Source of the DNA: Opitutaceae bacterium
Lineage (GTDB): Bacteria; Verrucomicrobiota; Verrucomicrobiia; Opitutales; Opitutaceae
Direction: 5' to 3'
Assembly (NCBI GenBank): GCA_030648295.1
Contig: JAUSID010000083.1
Span: 23,338 to 87,337, forward strand
Length of the DNA: 64,000 nucleotides
Shown: positions 47,443 through 56,694 of the stretch, in pieces
Numbering within the stretch: the first letter of the stretch is position 1
Layout of the letters: each line of letters opens with the position of its first letter
The notes under the pieces: model-generated
Told to the model about the DNA's origin: nothing
The model's database searches: none
Seen by the model: only the letters and a program-made list of their open reading frames with translations
Made by a program: the position numbers and the translations under genes

Positions 47443-47844
47443 ATGGAAATCATCCGCGTCGAAACTCGAAAGACCGAATCCGGGCGTGCCGACTATTTCA
47501 CCGGTCATGTCCTCCTGGATCCGATCGCATCGCCTCCCCTTCCCTCGCGCGTCCGAGCCTTGCGCGTGACCTTTGCGCCGGGGGCACGGACCGCGTGGCA
47601 CACCCATCCGTTCGGGCAGGTCTTGCACATCCTCGCTGGCATCGGCGCGGTCCAGCGCGCCGGCGAGCCCATCCAAACCGTGAAACCGGGCGACACGGTT
47701 GTGATCGGGCCAGGCGAGCGGCACTGGCATGGCGCCGATCCCACGCATTTGATGGTTCATCTCGCGATCCAGGAAGCCGATGACGCCGGCGTTCAAACCA
47801 CGTGGTTTGAACATGTGACGGATGCCGAATACGGCGTCCGTTGA
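47443..47844 (+). CDS. Cupin domain-containing protein
   Basis: VTFAPGARTAWHTHPFGQVLHILAGIGAVQRAGEPIQTVKPGDTVVIGPGERHWHGADP. Confidence 0.9.
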   Translation: MEIIRVETRKTESGRADYFTGHVLLDPIASPPLPSRVRALRVTFAPGARTAWHTHPFGQVLHILAGIGAVQRAGEPIQTVKPGDTVVIGPGERHWHGADPTHLMVHLAIQEADDAGVQTTWFEHVTDAEYGVR

Positions 47845-47887
47845 TCGAAACAGCGCCAACGCCGGTTGCAGTAACCTGGCACGCGCC

Positions 47888-47963
47888 TGTTGTCGCCGCC
47901 TCTTCCGCCTCTTCCACGTCTTCCGCGTCTTCCACGTCTTCCGACGTCTCCCCGTCTTCCGGA
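47888..47963. repeat. Degenerate CGTCTTCC tandem repeat (family F)
   Basis: cctcttccgcctcttccacgtcttccgcgtcttccacgtcttccgacgtctccccgtcttccgg, ending at the stop of the minus-strand gene. Confidence 0.75.
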
Positions 47964-48506
47964 CTACTCGCCGAGCTTGCGGCGGATTTCGTCCGGGATC
48001 TCGAGTGGTGATGCACCGATCCTCCGCACCGTCGTGTTCGACAACTGGCGGACATGAACCCGTTTCCGATCGACGAAGAGGATGCCCCAGTTCCCGCCGC
48101 CGGTCCCCCAACTGCCCGCCGTGCTGCGCGGCATCACCCACACTGTGTCGGCATCGATCCAGTCGCGGTGCTTCTTCGGCAGTTCGCTCAAGGTCTGCCA
48201 CCCTTTGTCGGTCCGGATCACGAACGCTTCGTTGCCTTTGAAAACCGCCTCGACCTCCACCTCCGCGTCCCGGCCGAGCCGCTGCGCGATTGATTTCACC
48301 ATCGGGAGCCGCATCCACGTCCATCCGCGCTGATCGGTCTTGCCTTCGATGGCATACGTTCGGGCGTCGTCCATCACGGTGGACGTCCAGCTGTAGTTCG
48401 GTTTTTCGGACAATTTCATGGCCGCGACAATGGCCTTTTCGGTCGGACCGGCAGGGCAGGTGGCGGCGGCCAGGGCGACTAGCGTAGCAACAGACAGGGG
48501 CTTCAT
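47964..48506 (-). CDS. Hypothetical secreted protein
   Basis: Signal-peptide start MKPLSVATLVALAAATCPAG, coherent ORF; no family recognised. Confidence 0.65.
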   Translation of the reverse strand: MKPLSVATLVALAAATCPAGPTEKAIVAAMKLSEKPNYSWTSTVMDDARTYAIEGKTDQRGWTWMRLPMVKSIAQRLGRDAEVEVEAVFKGNEAFVIRTDKGWQTLSELPKKHRDWIDADTVWVMPRSTAGSWGTGGGNWGILFVDRKRVHVRQLSNTTVRRIGASPLEIPDEIRRKLGE

Positions 48507-48667
48507 GGCGCGCGGACTTCGATCGGGGTGGAGGGGAACGCAGGCAGTTTCTCACGCGCGTGCCCCCTCCCGGAATGGGGTCGGAGTTGCCTCGCCGATG
48601 TGGCATTGACCCACCACCGGAGTCGGTGATTACCCACCACCGATTATTGAACGATCTGTGCGAGCCG

Positions 48668-50122
48668 TTATCCCGGAAGCGATTTGCCAAACACCCGCTG
48701 GAGGACGGTTCGGGCGGCGAAGTACCCGCACATCCCGTGAACGCCACCGCCCGGCGGAGTTGAACTCGAGCAGATGAAGAGCCGCGGATTCGGCGTCGCG
48801 TAGGGATTCCACCGCGGCACGGGGCGAAACAGGAAATTCAGGAGGCCATTGTCGCCGCCGGCAATGTCGCCGCCGATCATGGTCGGGTTATGGGTTTCAA
48901 CGGCCGCCGGGTTGAGCGTATGCCGCGCGAGGATGCGGTCGCGAAACCCGGGGGCAAAGCGTTCGACCTGCATCTCGATGCGCGAGGTCATGTCCTCGGC
49001 GCAACCAGCGGGCACGTGGCAATACGCCCAGCCCGTGTGTTTTCCCGCCGGACTGCGCGACGGATCGATTTGCGACGGCTGGGCCACGAGGACGAAAGGC
49101 TGCGACGGCGCACGCCCGTGCGCGACATCCGACTCGGCGGAAAGAACATCCTCGAACGCGCCGCCCACGTGGACGGTGGCGGCGCCGGCGCATTCGGGAT
49201 TCCGCCACGGAATCGGCCCATCCAGCGCCCAATCGATCTTAAACACGCCGCTGCCGTGCTTGAAGTTCGAATACCGGCGGTGAAATCGCGGCGGCAGCTC
49301 CCCGGCGCACAGCGCGGCGATCTGGCGGGGGCTCAGGTCGAAGAGAATCGCGCGCGCCTCCGGCAACTCGCCCAGGCTGGTCACCCGCATCCCCATCCGC
49401 AGCTCGCCACCCGCCGCGGTGAAGGCCCGCGCGAGGGCATTCGCGATCGCCTGTGAACCGCCACGGGCGCACGGCCAGCCGGCGATGTGCGCCGAGAGCG
49501 CCAGGACCATCCCGAACGCCGCCGTGCCGGCGCGATTCAGCGCCAGGATCGAATGCGCAGCGCAGCCGGCAAAAAGCGCGCGCGCGGCATTGCCGCGAAA
49601 TCGCTCGCGCGCGATCCGCTCTGCCGGTTGCAGGCCGGCCAGCCCGAACCGCAACTTTCGGCCCAGCGATGCCGCGCCCCCCTGCCACATCGGCTGCAGC
49701 AGCCCGTCGATGAAGCGGCTGTCCGCAAACGGGCCGAGCAACCGCTCCCATGCTGCACCGTCGGGACCGAGCCGCGCGGCCGTTGCGCTCAGCGATTTCT
49801 CCAGCACCGCAACTTCGCCGTCCGGCAGCGGATGCGCGAGCGGCACGCTGGACCACACCCAGTTCACGCCCAGTTTTTCCAACCCGATCCGGCGAAAAAC
49901 CGGCGACAATACGGCCATCGGATGGATGGCCGAGCAGATGTCGTGAACGAAACCTGGCAGCGTCAATTCGGCGGAACGACATCCGCCGCCAGGCACCGTC
50001 CCGGCTTCGACGATGACAACCGACAGCCCGGCCTGCGCGAGCAGGACGCCCGCCGTGAGCCCGTTGGGCCCGCCGCCAACGATCACGATGTCGGGAGTAC
50101 GCACTGGAGTGCCCGCGGCCAT
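48668..50122 (-). CDS. FAD-dependent NAD(P)/phytoene-desaturase-like oxidoreductase
   Basis: DIVIVGGGPNGLTAGVLLAQAGLSVVIVEAGTVPGGGCRSAELTLPGFVHDICSAIHPMAVLSPVF; C-term PPGGGVHGMCGYFAARTVL. Confidence 0.9.
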   Translation of the reverse strand: MAAGTPVRTPDIVIVGGGPNGLTAGVLLAQAGLSVVIVEAGTVPGGGCRSAELTLPGFVHDICSAIHPMAVLSPVFRRIGLEKLGVNWVWSSVPLAHPLPDGEVAVLEKSLSATAARLGPDGAAWERLLGPFADSRFIDGLLQPMWQGGAASLGRKLRFGLAGLQPAERIARERFRGNAARALFAGCAAHSILALNRAGTAAFGMVLALSAHIAGWPCARGGSQAIANALARAFTAAGGELRMGMRVTSLGELPEARAILFDLSPRQIAALCAGELPPRFHRRYSNFKHGSGVFKIDWALDGPIPWRNPECAGAATVHVGGAFEDVLSAESDVAHGRAPSQPFVLVAQPSQIDPSRSPAGKHTGWAYCHVPAGCAEDMTSRIEMQVERFAPGFRDRILARHTLNPAAVETHNPTMIGGDIAGGDNGLLNFLFRPVPRWNPYATPNPRLFICSSSTPPGGGVHGMCGYFAARTVLQRVFGKSLPG

Positions 50123-50387
50123 CGAGGAAGACTCTACGCGGCGTCATGAATTGCAACCGGTCAGCCAGCCGAAGGATCGAGGTCTGCGCCGGTCGCAACT
50201 CCAAGCCCGGGTGCATCGCTTCCCCGCGGCAGGCACCGGCCTCTGGAGCCAGTTCGATCGATGAAACTAGGGAAACGTCCCATGCCCGCTTCAGGGTTTT
50301 CACAGAGCCAGTCGCGGAACGGGCCCCACGTGCATCGGTCTGCCCTCCTACTCTCTCAACCAAACTTAACCTCGAAAGGAACATCCC

Positions 50388-50642
50388 ATGGAAATCATCA
50401 CCATGTTAGTCATCGGTCTCCTCGTCGGCATTGTAGCCAAATTCCTGATGCCGGGAGACGATCCAGGCGGAATCATCATGACCATCGTGCTCGGCATCGC
50501 CGGCTCGTTTGTAGCCGGTTTTCTGGGCCGGGCGGCGGGATGGTATAGCGCCGGTGAACCGATCAGCTTCATCGCCTCCGTGGTGGGAGCGATTGTGTTG
50601 CTGCTGCTTTACCGGCTCATGTTCCGTCGCCGGCGGCTGTAA
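50388..50642 (+). CDS. GlsB/YeaQ/YmgE family (transglycosylase-associated) small membrane protein
   Basis: LVIGLLVGIVAKFLMPGDDPGGIIMTIVLGIAGSFVAGFLGRAAGWYSAGEPISFIASVVGAIVLLLLYRL. Confidence 0.92.
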   Translation: MEIITMLVIGLLVGIVAKFLMPGDDPGGIIMTIVLGIAGSFVAGFLGRAAGWYSAGEPISFIASVVGAIVLLLLYRLMFRRRRL

Positions 50643-50666
50643 GGCTGCGTAGGCATTCACATTCGA

Positions 50667-50702
50667 CTCCGCGTCCCGGTCCGCCGGGCGCGGAGTTTTT
50701 TA
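50667..50702 (+). terminator. Rho-independent terminator downstream of the GlsB-family gene
   Basis: actccgcg-t-cccgg-tccg-ccggg-cgcggagt followed by a T-run (tttttt). Confidence 0.85.
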
Positions 50703-50767
50703 TTGCCAGGCCGATTTGCCGCGCCGCTCCGCCCCGCACCGACGCGCGCCCCGGCGGTCTAGGCCTC

Positions 50768-51463
50768 ATGCCTACATCCCCGAATATTGCGGAAGGAAAC
50801 GTCGCGCGCAGTCTACACGCCGTCGTTGCGCAAGTGCCGTCGTCCCACGAAAACCCGGCCCCCCATCCCCTGGAGCGCGCGCAGCGGCTCACCCAGCGGG
50901 CGGCCCTTGCGGGCGCCGCTGTATCCGGCACAGCCGCACTGCCGCCCGGGCCCCTGGGACTCGCGACGGTGTTGCCCGATCTGCTTTCCATCTGGGGCAT
51001 TCAGCAGCAACTCGTCGCGGATATCGCCGCCGCGTACGGCAAGACCGCCACCCTCACGCCCGAGGTGATGGTCTTCTGCCTCTTTCGGCACGCGGACGAT
51101 TCCGTTTCGCGGATGCTGCTCAGCCGCCAGGGCGAGAATGTCGTCTTCCGCCGCGTGGCGAATCGCACGCTCCAGTTGCTACTGGAGAAGATCGCCGTTC
51201 GCGTGGCGCAGCGAGTCGTGACCAAAGGCCTCGCGCGATGGCTGCCGATCGTCGGCGCACTTGGCGTGGGCGCCCATTCCTTTTACGACACGTCCAAGGT
51301 CGGTCGCAACGCCATCGAGCTGTTTTCGCGTCCTCAGCAGCACGCCGCATCGCCCCGCGCCACCGGGTCGAAATCCATTCACCCGGGGCGCAAGCGAAAA
51401 CGCGCCGCAACCAAGAAGCGCGGGCAAGTTCGCCGCCGTTCCGCGCGCCGCGTGAAAGCGTAG
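50768..51463 (+). CDS. EcsC-family-like protein
   Basis: AALPPGPLGLATVLPDLLSIWGIQQQLVADIAAAYGKTATLTPEVMVFCLFRHA...IVGALGVGAHSFYDTSKVGRNAIELF. Confidence 0.65.
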   Translation: MPTSPNIAEGNVARSLHAVVAQVPSSHENPAPHPLERAQRLTQRAALAGAAVSGTAALPPGPLGLATVLPDLLSIWGIQQQLVADIAAAYGKTATLTPEVMVFCLFRHADDSVSRMLLSRQGENVVFRRVANRTLQLLLEKIAVRVAQRVVTKGLARWLPIVGALGVGAHSFYDTSKVGRNAIELFSRPQQHAASPRATGSKSIHPGRKRKRAATKKRGQVRRRSARRVKA

Positions 51464-51565
51464 GCGGAGTTGTATCGACCCTGCGTCCGGATGGAGTGAA
51501 AACCCACCGTGATCTGCGGGATCAAGACCCATTCCCCGCACGCCGCGAAGCGCTACAATCGCCTG

Positions 51566-51757
51566 ATGAGTACGACCCCAACTCGTTCCGCACCGGCCGC
51601 GTCCACGTCTTCGATGGCAGCGGCGCCAGCCGTTTTCGTCATCAATACCGTGCAGACTGAAACCGTCGCCACGAATACGGAACTCACGCCCGAAGAGCAA
51701 TGGGCGCTCTTCGAATTCGAATTGAAATACAGTGACTCCGGACATCAGCCCTGTTGA
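51566..51757 (+). CDS. Small protein (63 aa) with C-terminal LTPEEQWALFEFELKYSDSGHQPC
   Basis: Paralogous to the next small ORF; shared C-terminal signature ending in Cys-stop. Confidence 0.7.
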   Translation: MSTTPTRSAPAASTSSMAAAPAVFVINTVQTETVATNTELTPEEQWALFEFELKYSDSGHQPC

Positions 51758-51843
51758 GGGAGCCAGCGATTATTCCTCCGATTGCTCCGCGCACCGCGGG
51801 CGCGAGCGTGACTTTGTCGCGGTTTCGCGTACGTTCGTAGCGG

Positions 51844-52053
51844 ATGTCGCCATCGCCCACTGATCCCCCGCGGCCAGATCCTCCGACCGACGCAATCGTC
51901 TCGGCCCAAACTGGGATTGCTTCAACCGCAGCGGCTGGTAACGCGGCTGCAGCCGGAGTGAATCCTTCCGACCAGACGCTTTCTCCAGCAGAACAAATGG
52001 CGGCATTTGAAAAGGAGCTGAAGGAAAACGACTGGGGCCACCAGCCCTGTTGA
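51844..52053 (+). CDS. Small protein (69 aa) with C-terminal LSPAEQMAAFEKELKENDWGHQPC
   Basis: 16 of 24 C-terminal residues identical to the 51566-51757 product; N-termini diverged and low-complexity. Confidence 0.7.
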   Translation: MSPSPTDPPRPDPPTDAIVSAQTGIASTAAAGNAAAAGVNPSDQTLSPAEQMAAFEKELKENDWGHQPC

Positions 52054-52307
52054 GGCAGCCAGGATCGCGTCAGCGCCAATCGCGTCGGCCGGTTAAACCG
52101 GGATTTCACGATTGTGTGACGTATCCGTGTCCCGGGCACGCTGGATTTCGTGCCAACTTTGTTCCCACCCCGCGGTGATGATCGATTTTTACAATTTCGA
52201 AATCACCTAGTTTCGGCGCCTCAACTTACTCAAGGGTATCTCCTTAGCTAAATCTGAGGGTGGGACCGGATAGGCACCGAAGGGCGATTAGATTACCATC
52301 ATGCGCG

Positions 52308-52820
52308 ATGTTGCCCGTCGTCCCCACCTCGTTCGATCGCCCCCCTTCCGCGCTGTCCACGGCGCGGGCGGCTTTGCAACGCGGCTTCACGATCTTCGAA
52401 GTGACGGTCTCGGCAACCATTCTCGTGCTCGTCATCGCGACATCACTCACCGTCCTGCAAACGGGCATGCGCGCTGTGGATACGGCCCGGAACATGACGC
52501 TCGCCGGCCAGATCAGCCAGAGTGTCCTCGAGGTGCTCCGGCTACAGAACTGGTCCCAGATCAGCGTCCTGCCTGCGTCGGCGACAATCAACATTGGGGA
52601 TGCCATCAGCTCGGGCAATGTCACCGCGCTCGACGTCGCGCTCAACACCGTGACCAGCCGGTTCACGTGCACGCGCACGATTTCCTCCCCCAAAACCGAC
52701 ATGCGGCTGATCTCCGTCACCGTCAGCTGGCGCGGCAACGATGGTCGTTTCCACTCCGTCTCCTCCCAGGCGAGGTATGCGAAGAAAGGGCTCAATGATT
52801 ACATCTACATCTCGCACTAA
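52308..52820 (+). CDS. Type IV pilus/pseudopilin-like protein (PilV-like)
   Basis: RGFTIFEVTVSATILVLVIATSLTVLQTGMRA: prepilin cleavage G/FT.xE. Confidence 0.85.
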   Translation: MLPVVPTSFDRPPSALSTARAALQRGFTIFEVTVSATILVLVIATSLTVLQTGMRAVDTARNMTLAGQISQSVLEVLRLQNWSQISVLPASATINIGDAISSGNVTALDVALNTVTSRFTCTRTISSPKTDMRLISVTVSWRGNDGRFHSVSSQARYAKKGLNDYIYISH

Positions 52821-53376
52821 CGCGCGCCGGCGCGGATTCACCCTGGTCGAGATTATGGTTTCGACCGGGCTCTCCACCATCGTGATGACCGGCGTGTTGT
52901 CGTCGTTCATCCTGATGGGCAAGAACAGCTACAACGCCGCCAACTACAGCGTGATGGAGGCGGAGTCGCGCCGCGCGCTGGAGACGTTCACCGAGGAGGC
53001 GCGGATGGCCAGCAACATTACCTGGACAAGCTCGAACAGTGTCACGCTCTCGGTTGTGAACGACACCAGCACTTACCTCGTCACCTACGCATACGATACG
53101 GGGAGCAGCGGCAGCACGGCGAAGTGTTTCTACCGACGCCTCGGCGACTCGAGCAGCACGCAGCCAGCGCAAATTCTCGTGCGTAGTGTCACCGACTTCG
53201 CATTTCGCCGCTACAAAGTCGTCAACGGGTCGGACTTCAGTGCCGCGAATGATCTCGAGACGAAACAGCTTCAGATCACGTTGCGCACGGTCCGGACCGG
53301 CACGACCACGGTCAACGCGACCAACGCCGTGCTGTCGGCGCGGGTCGTGTTGCGCAACAAGCACGTCTCGACTTGA
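52795..53376 (+). CDS. Prepilin-type protein (PilW-like)
   Basis: RRRGFTLVEIMVSTGLSTIVMTGVLSSFILMG. Confidence 0.88.
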   Translation: MITSTSRTNARRRGFTLVEIMVSTGLSTIVMTGVLSSFILMGKNSYNAANYSVMEAESRRALETFTEEARMASNITWTSSNSVTLSVVNDTSTYLVTYAYDTGSSGSTAKCFYRRLGDSSSTQPAQILVRSVTDFAFRRYKVVNGSDFSAANDLETKQLQITLRTVRTGTTTVNATNAVLSARVVLRNKHVST

Positions 53377-53386
53377 GGCGCGATCG

Positions 53387-54745
53387 ATGAACCCGAAACC
53401 CAATTCCCGACGCGGCTCGATCCTCGTGGTGGCAATGCTGTTTGGCACGCTGATGGTGGTGGCGCTGAGCAGTTATGTCGCGCTGAACACTCACTCGTTG
53501 AAGATGGCCAACCGTTCGTTTTACGCGAGCGAGGCGATGAACATGGCCGAGAGCGGACTGGAAGAGGCGGTGTGGTCGTTCAATCAGGCGTACCAAGGTG
53601 AAGCGAGTGCCTGGAATGGCTGGAGCATCAGCGGCACGGCCGCGACCCGTACGTTCACCGATTTCACGCTCGGGACGAATGCCACCGGCTTCGTGAAAGT
53701 GTATGTGGACAACTACAATCCTGCGCCGGCCATTCAGCCGAACGTCATTGCCGAATCCACCGTCACTCTGCCGAACAGCCAGGGCAGGGTCAGCCGGATG
53801 GTTGAAATCAAGATGCGCCGCCGTTCCTATTTTGCCGCGGGGTTGGTGGCGAAGAATGCGATCAACTTCACCGGCAACACGGCCAGTGTGGACAGCTGGG
53901 TGTCGGATCCGGACAACGATGCCTCGACGGCGGCCGTGCCGTACGGCTCATCGGTGCGCCGCGACAAGGGAAGCATCGGCGCCACGTCAGTTACCGCCAC
54001 GATTTCGGTCGGCAATGCCGACATTTGGGGGACGGCCTCGGTCGGCGGTTCAACGGCAACCAACATCACCGTCGGCTCCAACGGCCGCGTTGGTCCTTTC
54101 TCGACCGGCGCCGGCATCAAAGATCCGAACAGCGTCGCCAGCGACTTCAATGCCAGCCTCGACATCGTATCAAATCCGACCACAGGCACCGTGCTCGCGT
54201 CGATTGGGTCGACGATCGGGACCGAGGGCACGACGACCGTCTGGCGCACCGCGTCGTGCATCACGTCGAGCCTTACCGTCTACGGCAACGTTACTCTCAT
54301 CCTGACCGCCGGTGCCGGCGTCGACGCCATCGACATCGCGGGCTCGGACGGAATCACCCTCGCCCCTGGAGCGACGCTCACCATCTACACGGAGGGCGAC
54401 GTGAAGATTGCCGGCAACGGGCTGGCGAACCCGAACGACCGGCCGGATGCATTTCAGCTGTGGGGTACGAGCACCAGCACGATTCCTCAAGACATCCAGA
54501 TTGCGGGGAATGGGGCGCTCAAGGGCGTGATCTATGCCCCGAACGCGAATGTAAGGATCAATGGCAACGGCGATGTGATGGGCGCAATCGTCGGCCAACA
54601 AATCACGTTGGATGGCACGGCCAACTTTCATTACGACGAATCACTCGGAACCCGGAACGAAAACACGCCGTTTGGCATCACCAAGTGGCGCGAGCTCCTC
54701 ACTCCCACCGACCGGGCGGTATACGCGAGCAACCTCGCGTTTTAA
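53387..54745 (+). CDS. PilX-like minor pilin/surface protein with C-terminal beta-rich domain
   Basis: RRGSILVVAMLFGTLMVVALSSYVALNTHSLKMANRSFYASEAMNMAESGLEEAVW; IQIAGNGALKGVIYAPNANVRINGNGDVMGAIVGQQITLDGTANFHYDESL. Confidence 0.82.
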   Translation: MNPKPNSRRGSILVVAMLFGTLMVVALSSYVALNTHSLKMANRSFYASEAMNMAESGLEEAVWSFNQAYQGEASAWNGWSISGTAATRTFTDFTLGTNATGFVKVYVDNYNPAPAIQPNVIAESTVTLPNSQGRVSRMVEIKMRRRSYFAAGLVAKNAINFTGNTASVDSWVSDPDNDASTAAVPYGSSVRRDKGSIGATSVTATISVGNADIWGTASVGGSTATNITVGSNGRVGPFSTGAGIKDPNSVASDFNASLDIVSNPTTGTVLASIGSTIGTEGTTTVWRTASCITSSLTVYGNVTLILTAGAGVDAIDIAGSDGITLAPGATLTIYTEGDVKIAGNGLANPNDRPDAFQLWGTSTSTIPQDIQIAGNGALKGVIYAPNANVRINGNGDVMGAIVGQQITLDGTANFHYDESLGTRNENTPFGITKWRELLTPTDRAVYASNLAF

Positions 54746-55284
54746 GGCCTCGGCGCTGCGGCCCGCGGCGCGTTTGAAGCGGCGGGCCGCGATGTGACGT
54801 CGCGCGCCGGGCTCCGGGTGAGCCCGCTCAAGTCGAGCTCGCCGGAACTTGTCACCTGCAGCCGGCCAAACGTGCTGCCTTTCGCAGAGTGAAGCCGGCT
54901 CTCGAGCCGGTAGCCAATGGCGGGCGCCGTGGAATTGGACAATTCCGCCGCCTTGCGGAAGAGCGTCAGGTTTTCGAGGTGGACCACCACGGTCTGCGTA
55001 TTCGTGCCGAGCGCGGGAATCGTCAGCCGCTCACTGCTTACGGCGCGGCCCACGTAACTGCCGTTCAGATACAGCCGGTGCGATCCCCCGGACAGCACCA
55101 GCGGCTGGGTCGATTCATTGGTGAACCGCAGCTTCAGCGACGCGCTGGTCTCGAAGAGCGACGCCTGCGTCGGCAGCAGATCGACGACACTGAGGCTCAC
55201 GCCTTCGTGCTCGCCGAGCGTGGCACAGCCGCCCACCCATCCGGCCACCAGCGCGGTCACCAACGCCATCAACAATCGTTTCAT
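54742..55284 (-). CDS. LEA type 2-like lipoprotein
   Basis: Lipobox WVGGCATLG; SLFETSASLKLRFTNESTQPLVLSGGSHRLYLNGSYVGRAVSSERLTIPALGTNTQTVVVHL. Confidence 0.75.
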   Translation of the reverse strand: MKRLLMALVTALVAGWVGGCATLGEHEGVSLSVVDLLPTQASLFETSASLKLRFTNESTQPLVLSGGSHRLYLNGSYVGRAVSSERLTIPALGTNTQTVVVHLENLTLFRKAAELSNSTAPAIGYRLESRLHSAKGSTFGRLQVTSSGELDLSGLTRSPARDVTSRPAASNAPRAAAPRP

Positions 55285-55361
55285 CCCTCCTGCGACAGCA
55301 GCGCCGCACGATCGCTCCAAGGCGTTTTGCTTCCCGTCGCGACGCGAGGGTTGCGCTCCGC

Positions 55362-55619
55362 TCAGCGCCAGCTCGCGGTACCCGCGATTTCACGGAGTGC
55401 AATCTGGCCGTCGATCATGTCGGTGATGACCCGGATGGCCGGGTTGCCGACATCGAAATCGCCGCGAATGCGCTGGCGAAGTTCGAGAATCTGGTAGATG
55501 GAAACCTGCTTAATCGCCTGTCCAATCGCCGCCTGCATCGCCTCGGCTTGCTCGGTTTCCGGCAGGGCCGCGAGCGACGCGAGGAGGCGGGAGGTGACTT
55601 CGTCGTGCGCGTTCATCAT
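55362..55619 (-). CDS. Hypothetical protein
   Basis: MMNAHDEVTSRLLASLAALPETEQAEAMQAAIGQAIKQVSIYQILELRQRIRGDFD; coherent small ORF. Confidence 0.5.
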   Translation of the reverse strand: MMNAHDEVTSRLLASLAALPETEQAEAMQAAIGQAIKQVSIYQILELRQRIRGDFDVGNPAIRVITDMIDGQIALREIAGTASWR

Positions 55620-55760
55620 CGGTGTGGCCGCGTGATCAGAAACGGTGCACCGGAAGCGGTTCCAGTCTCGTGGCGGCATCAACATGGGGGCCTACCCTAC
55701 CGATTGCAGCGTCGCGCGGTGGTTCAGCCCTCGATCGACCAGCCCGCACGAACAACCGAG

Positions 55761-56534
55761 CTACTGGCGGGCCGCTGCCGGGGTCGCGAGACCGGCGTGT
55801 TTCCGAAGCACCAGGATGTGCTGCCGGGGCAAAACCGCCGACACGCGCTCGAGTTTCAACGCGTGAATGGACATCTCCTTCCGCACCTGCGCAACGGTCA
55901 TCTTGTGCAACGGCTTGATTGGAACGGCCGGATCCTCGCCACGATACTCGACGAGCACCAGCCGTCCACCGGGTTTCAGCGCCGCCACGAGGGAACGCGT
56001 CATTTCATAAGGGAAATCGAATTCGTGGTAAACGTCCACGAGGAGGATAAGGTCAATCGCGGCCGCGGGCAGCCGCGGGTCCTGGACCGTGCCGAGCACA
56101 GGCTCCACGATGGCGCGGACATTGCGGCGCTCCATGTTCGCCATCAGCAAATCCAGCATTTCCTGCTGAATCTCGACGGCGAACACCCGGCCGCGCGGTC
56201 CAACCGCCTGCGCCATCCGCCACGAAAAATATCCGGTGCCGGCGCCGATATCCGCGACCACCTGGCCCGGCTCGAGCGCGAGCGCCTGTATCAGCAAATC
56301 CGTCCGCTCTTCCTCCTCGCGTTCCGGCCGCTCGAGCCAATCCGCCCCCTGGTGTCCCATCACCTGCGCGATTTCGCGGCCAAAATAGATTTTCCCAATG
56401 CCGTCGCGCGTGCGCCGCGCCGCAACTTGGTATTGCGCTTCCGGCGGCCGCACCTCCTCCGCGGCGCGGGTAAACGCGGCCGCGAGACAACAGAACGGCA
56501 CGAGCACGAAGGTTGCCAATGAAGAGTCGCGCAT
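55761..56534 (-). CDS. Class I SAM-dependent methyltransferase with signal peptide
   Basis: ERTDLLIQALALEPGQVVADIGAGTGYFSWRMAQAVGPRGRVFAVEIQQEMLDLL. Confidence 0.88.
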   Translation of the reverse strand: MRDSSLATFVLVPFCCLAAAFTRAAEEVRPPEAQYQVAARRTRDGIGKIYFGREIAQVMGHQGADWLERPEREEEERTDLLIQALALEPGQVVADIGAGTGYFSWRMAQAVGPRGRVFAVEIQQEMLDLLMANMERRNVRAIVEPVLGTVQDPRLPAAAIDLILLVDVYHEFDFPYEMTRSLVAALKPGGRLVLVEYRGEDPAVPIKPLHKMTVAQVRKEMSIHALKLERVSAVLPRQHILVLRKHAGLATPAAARQ

Positions 56535-56694
56535 GGGTCGTGGGGTTGACGCAATCAACCGGAACCGCCGGTATTGTCGAATCCGGCGTAGTTATGAATC
56601 CGTGGTCAGCGCAATTGAACCCACGCGACGACCTCTGCGTTTCGCGAAATCCGTGGTTGAGTTGGCTGGCGGCTACGGCTCGTTAGAGAGCACC

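Noticed and set aside
47888-47963. Possible CRISPR array
   Set aside because: Units are 6-9 bp and contiguous, with no 25-40 bp repeats separated by unique spacers, and no cas genes in the window.
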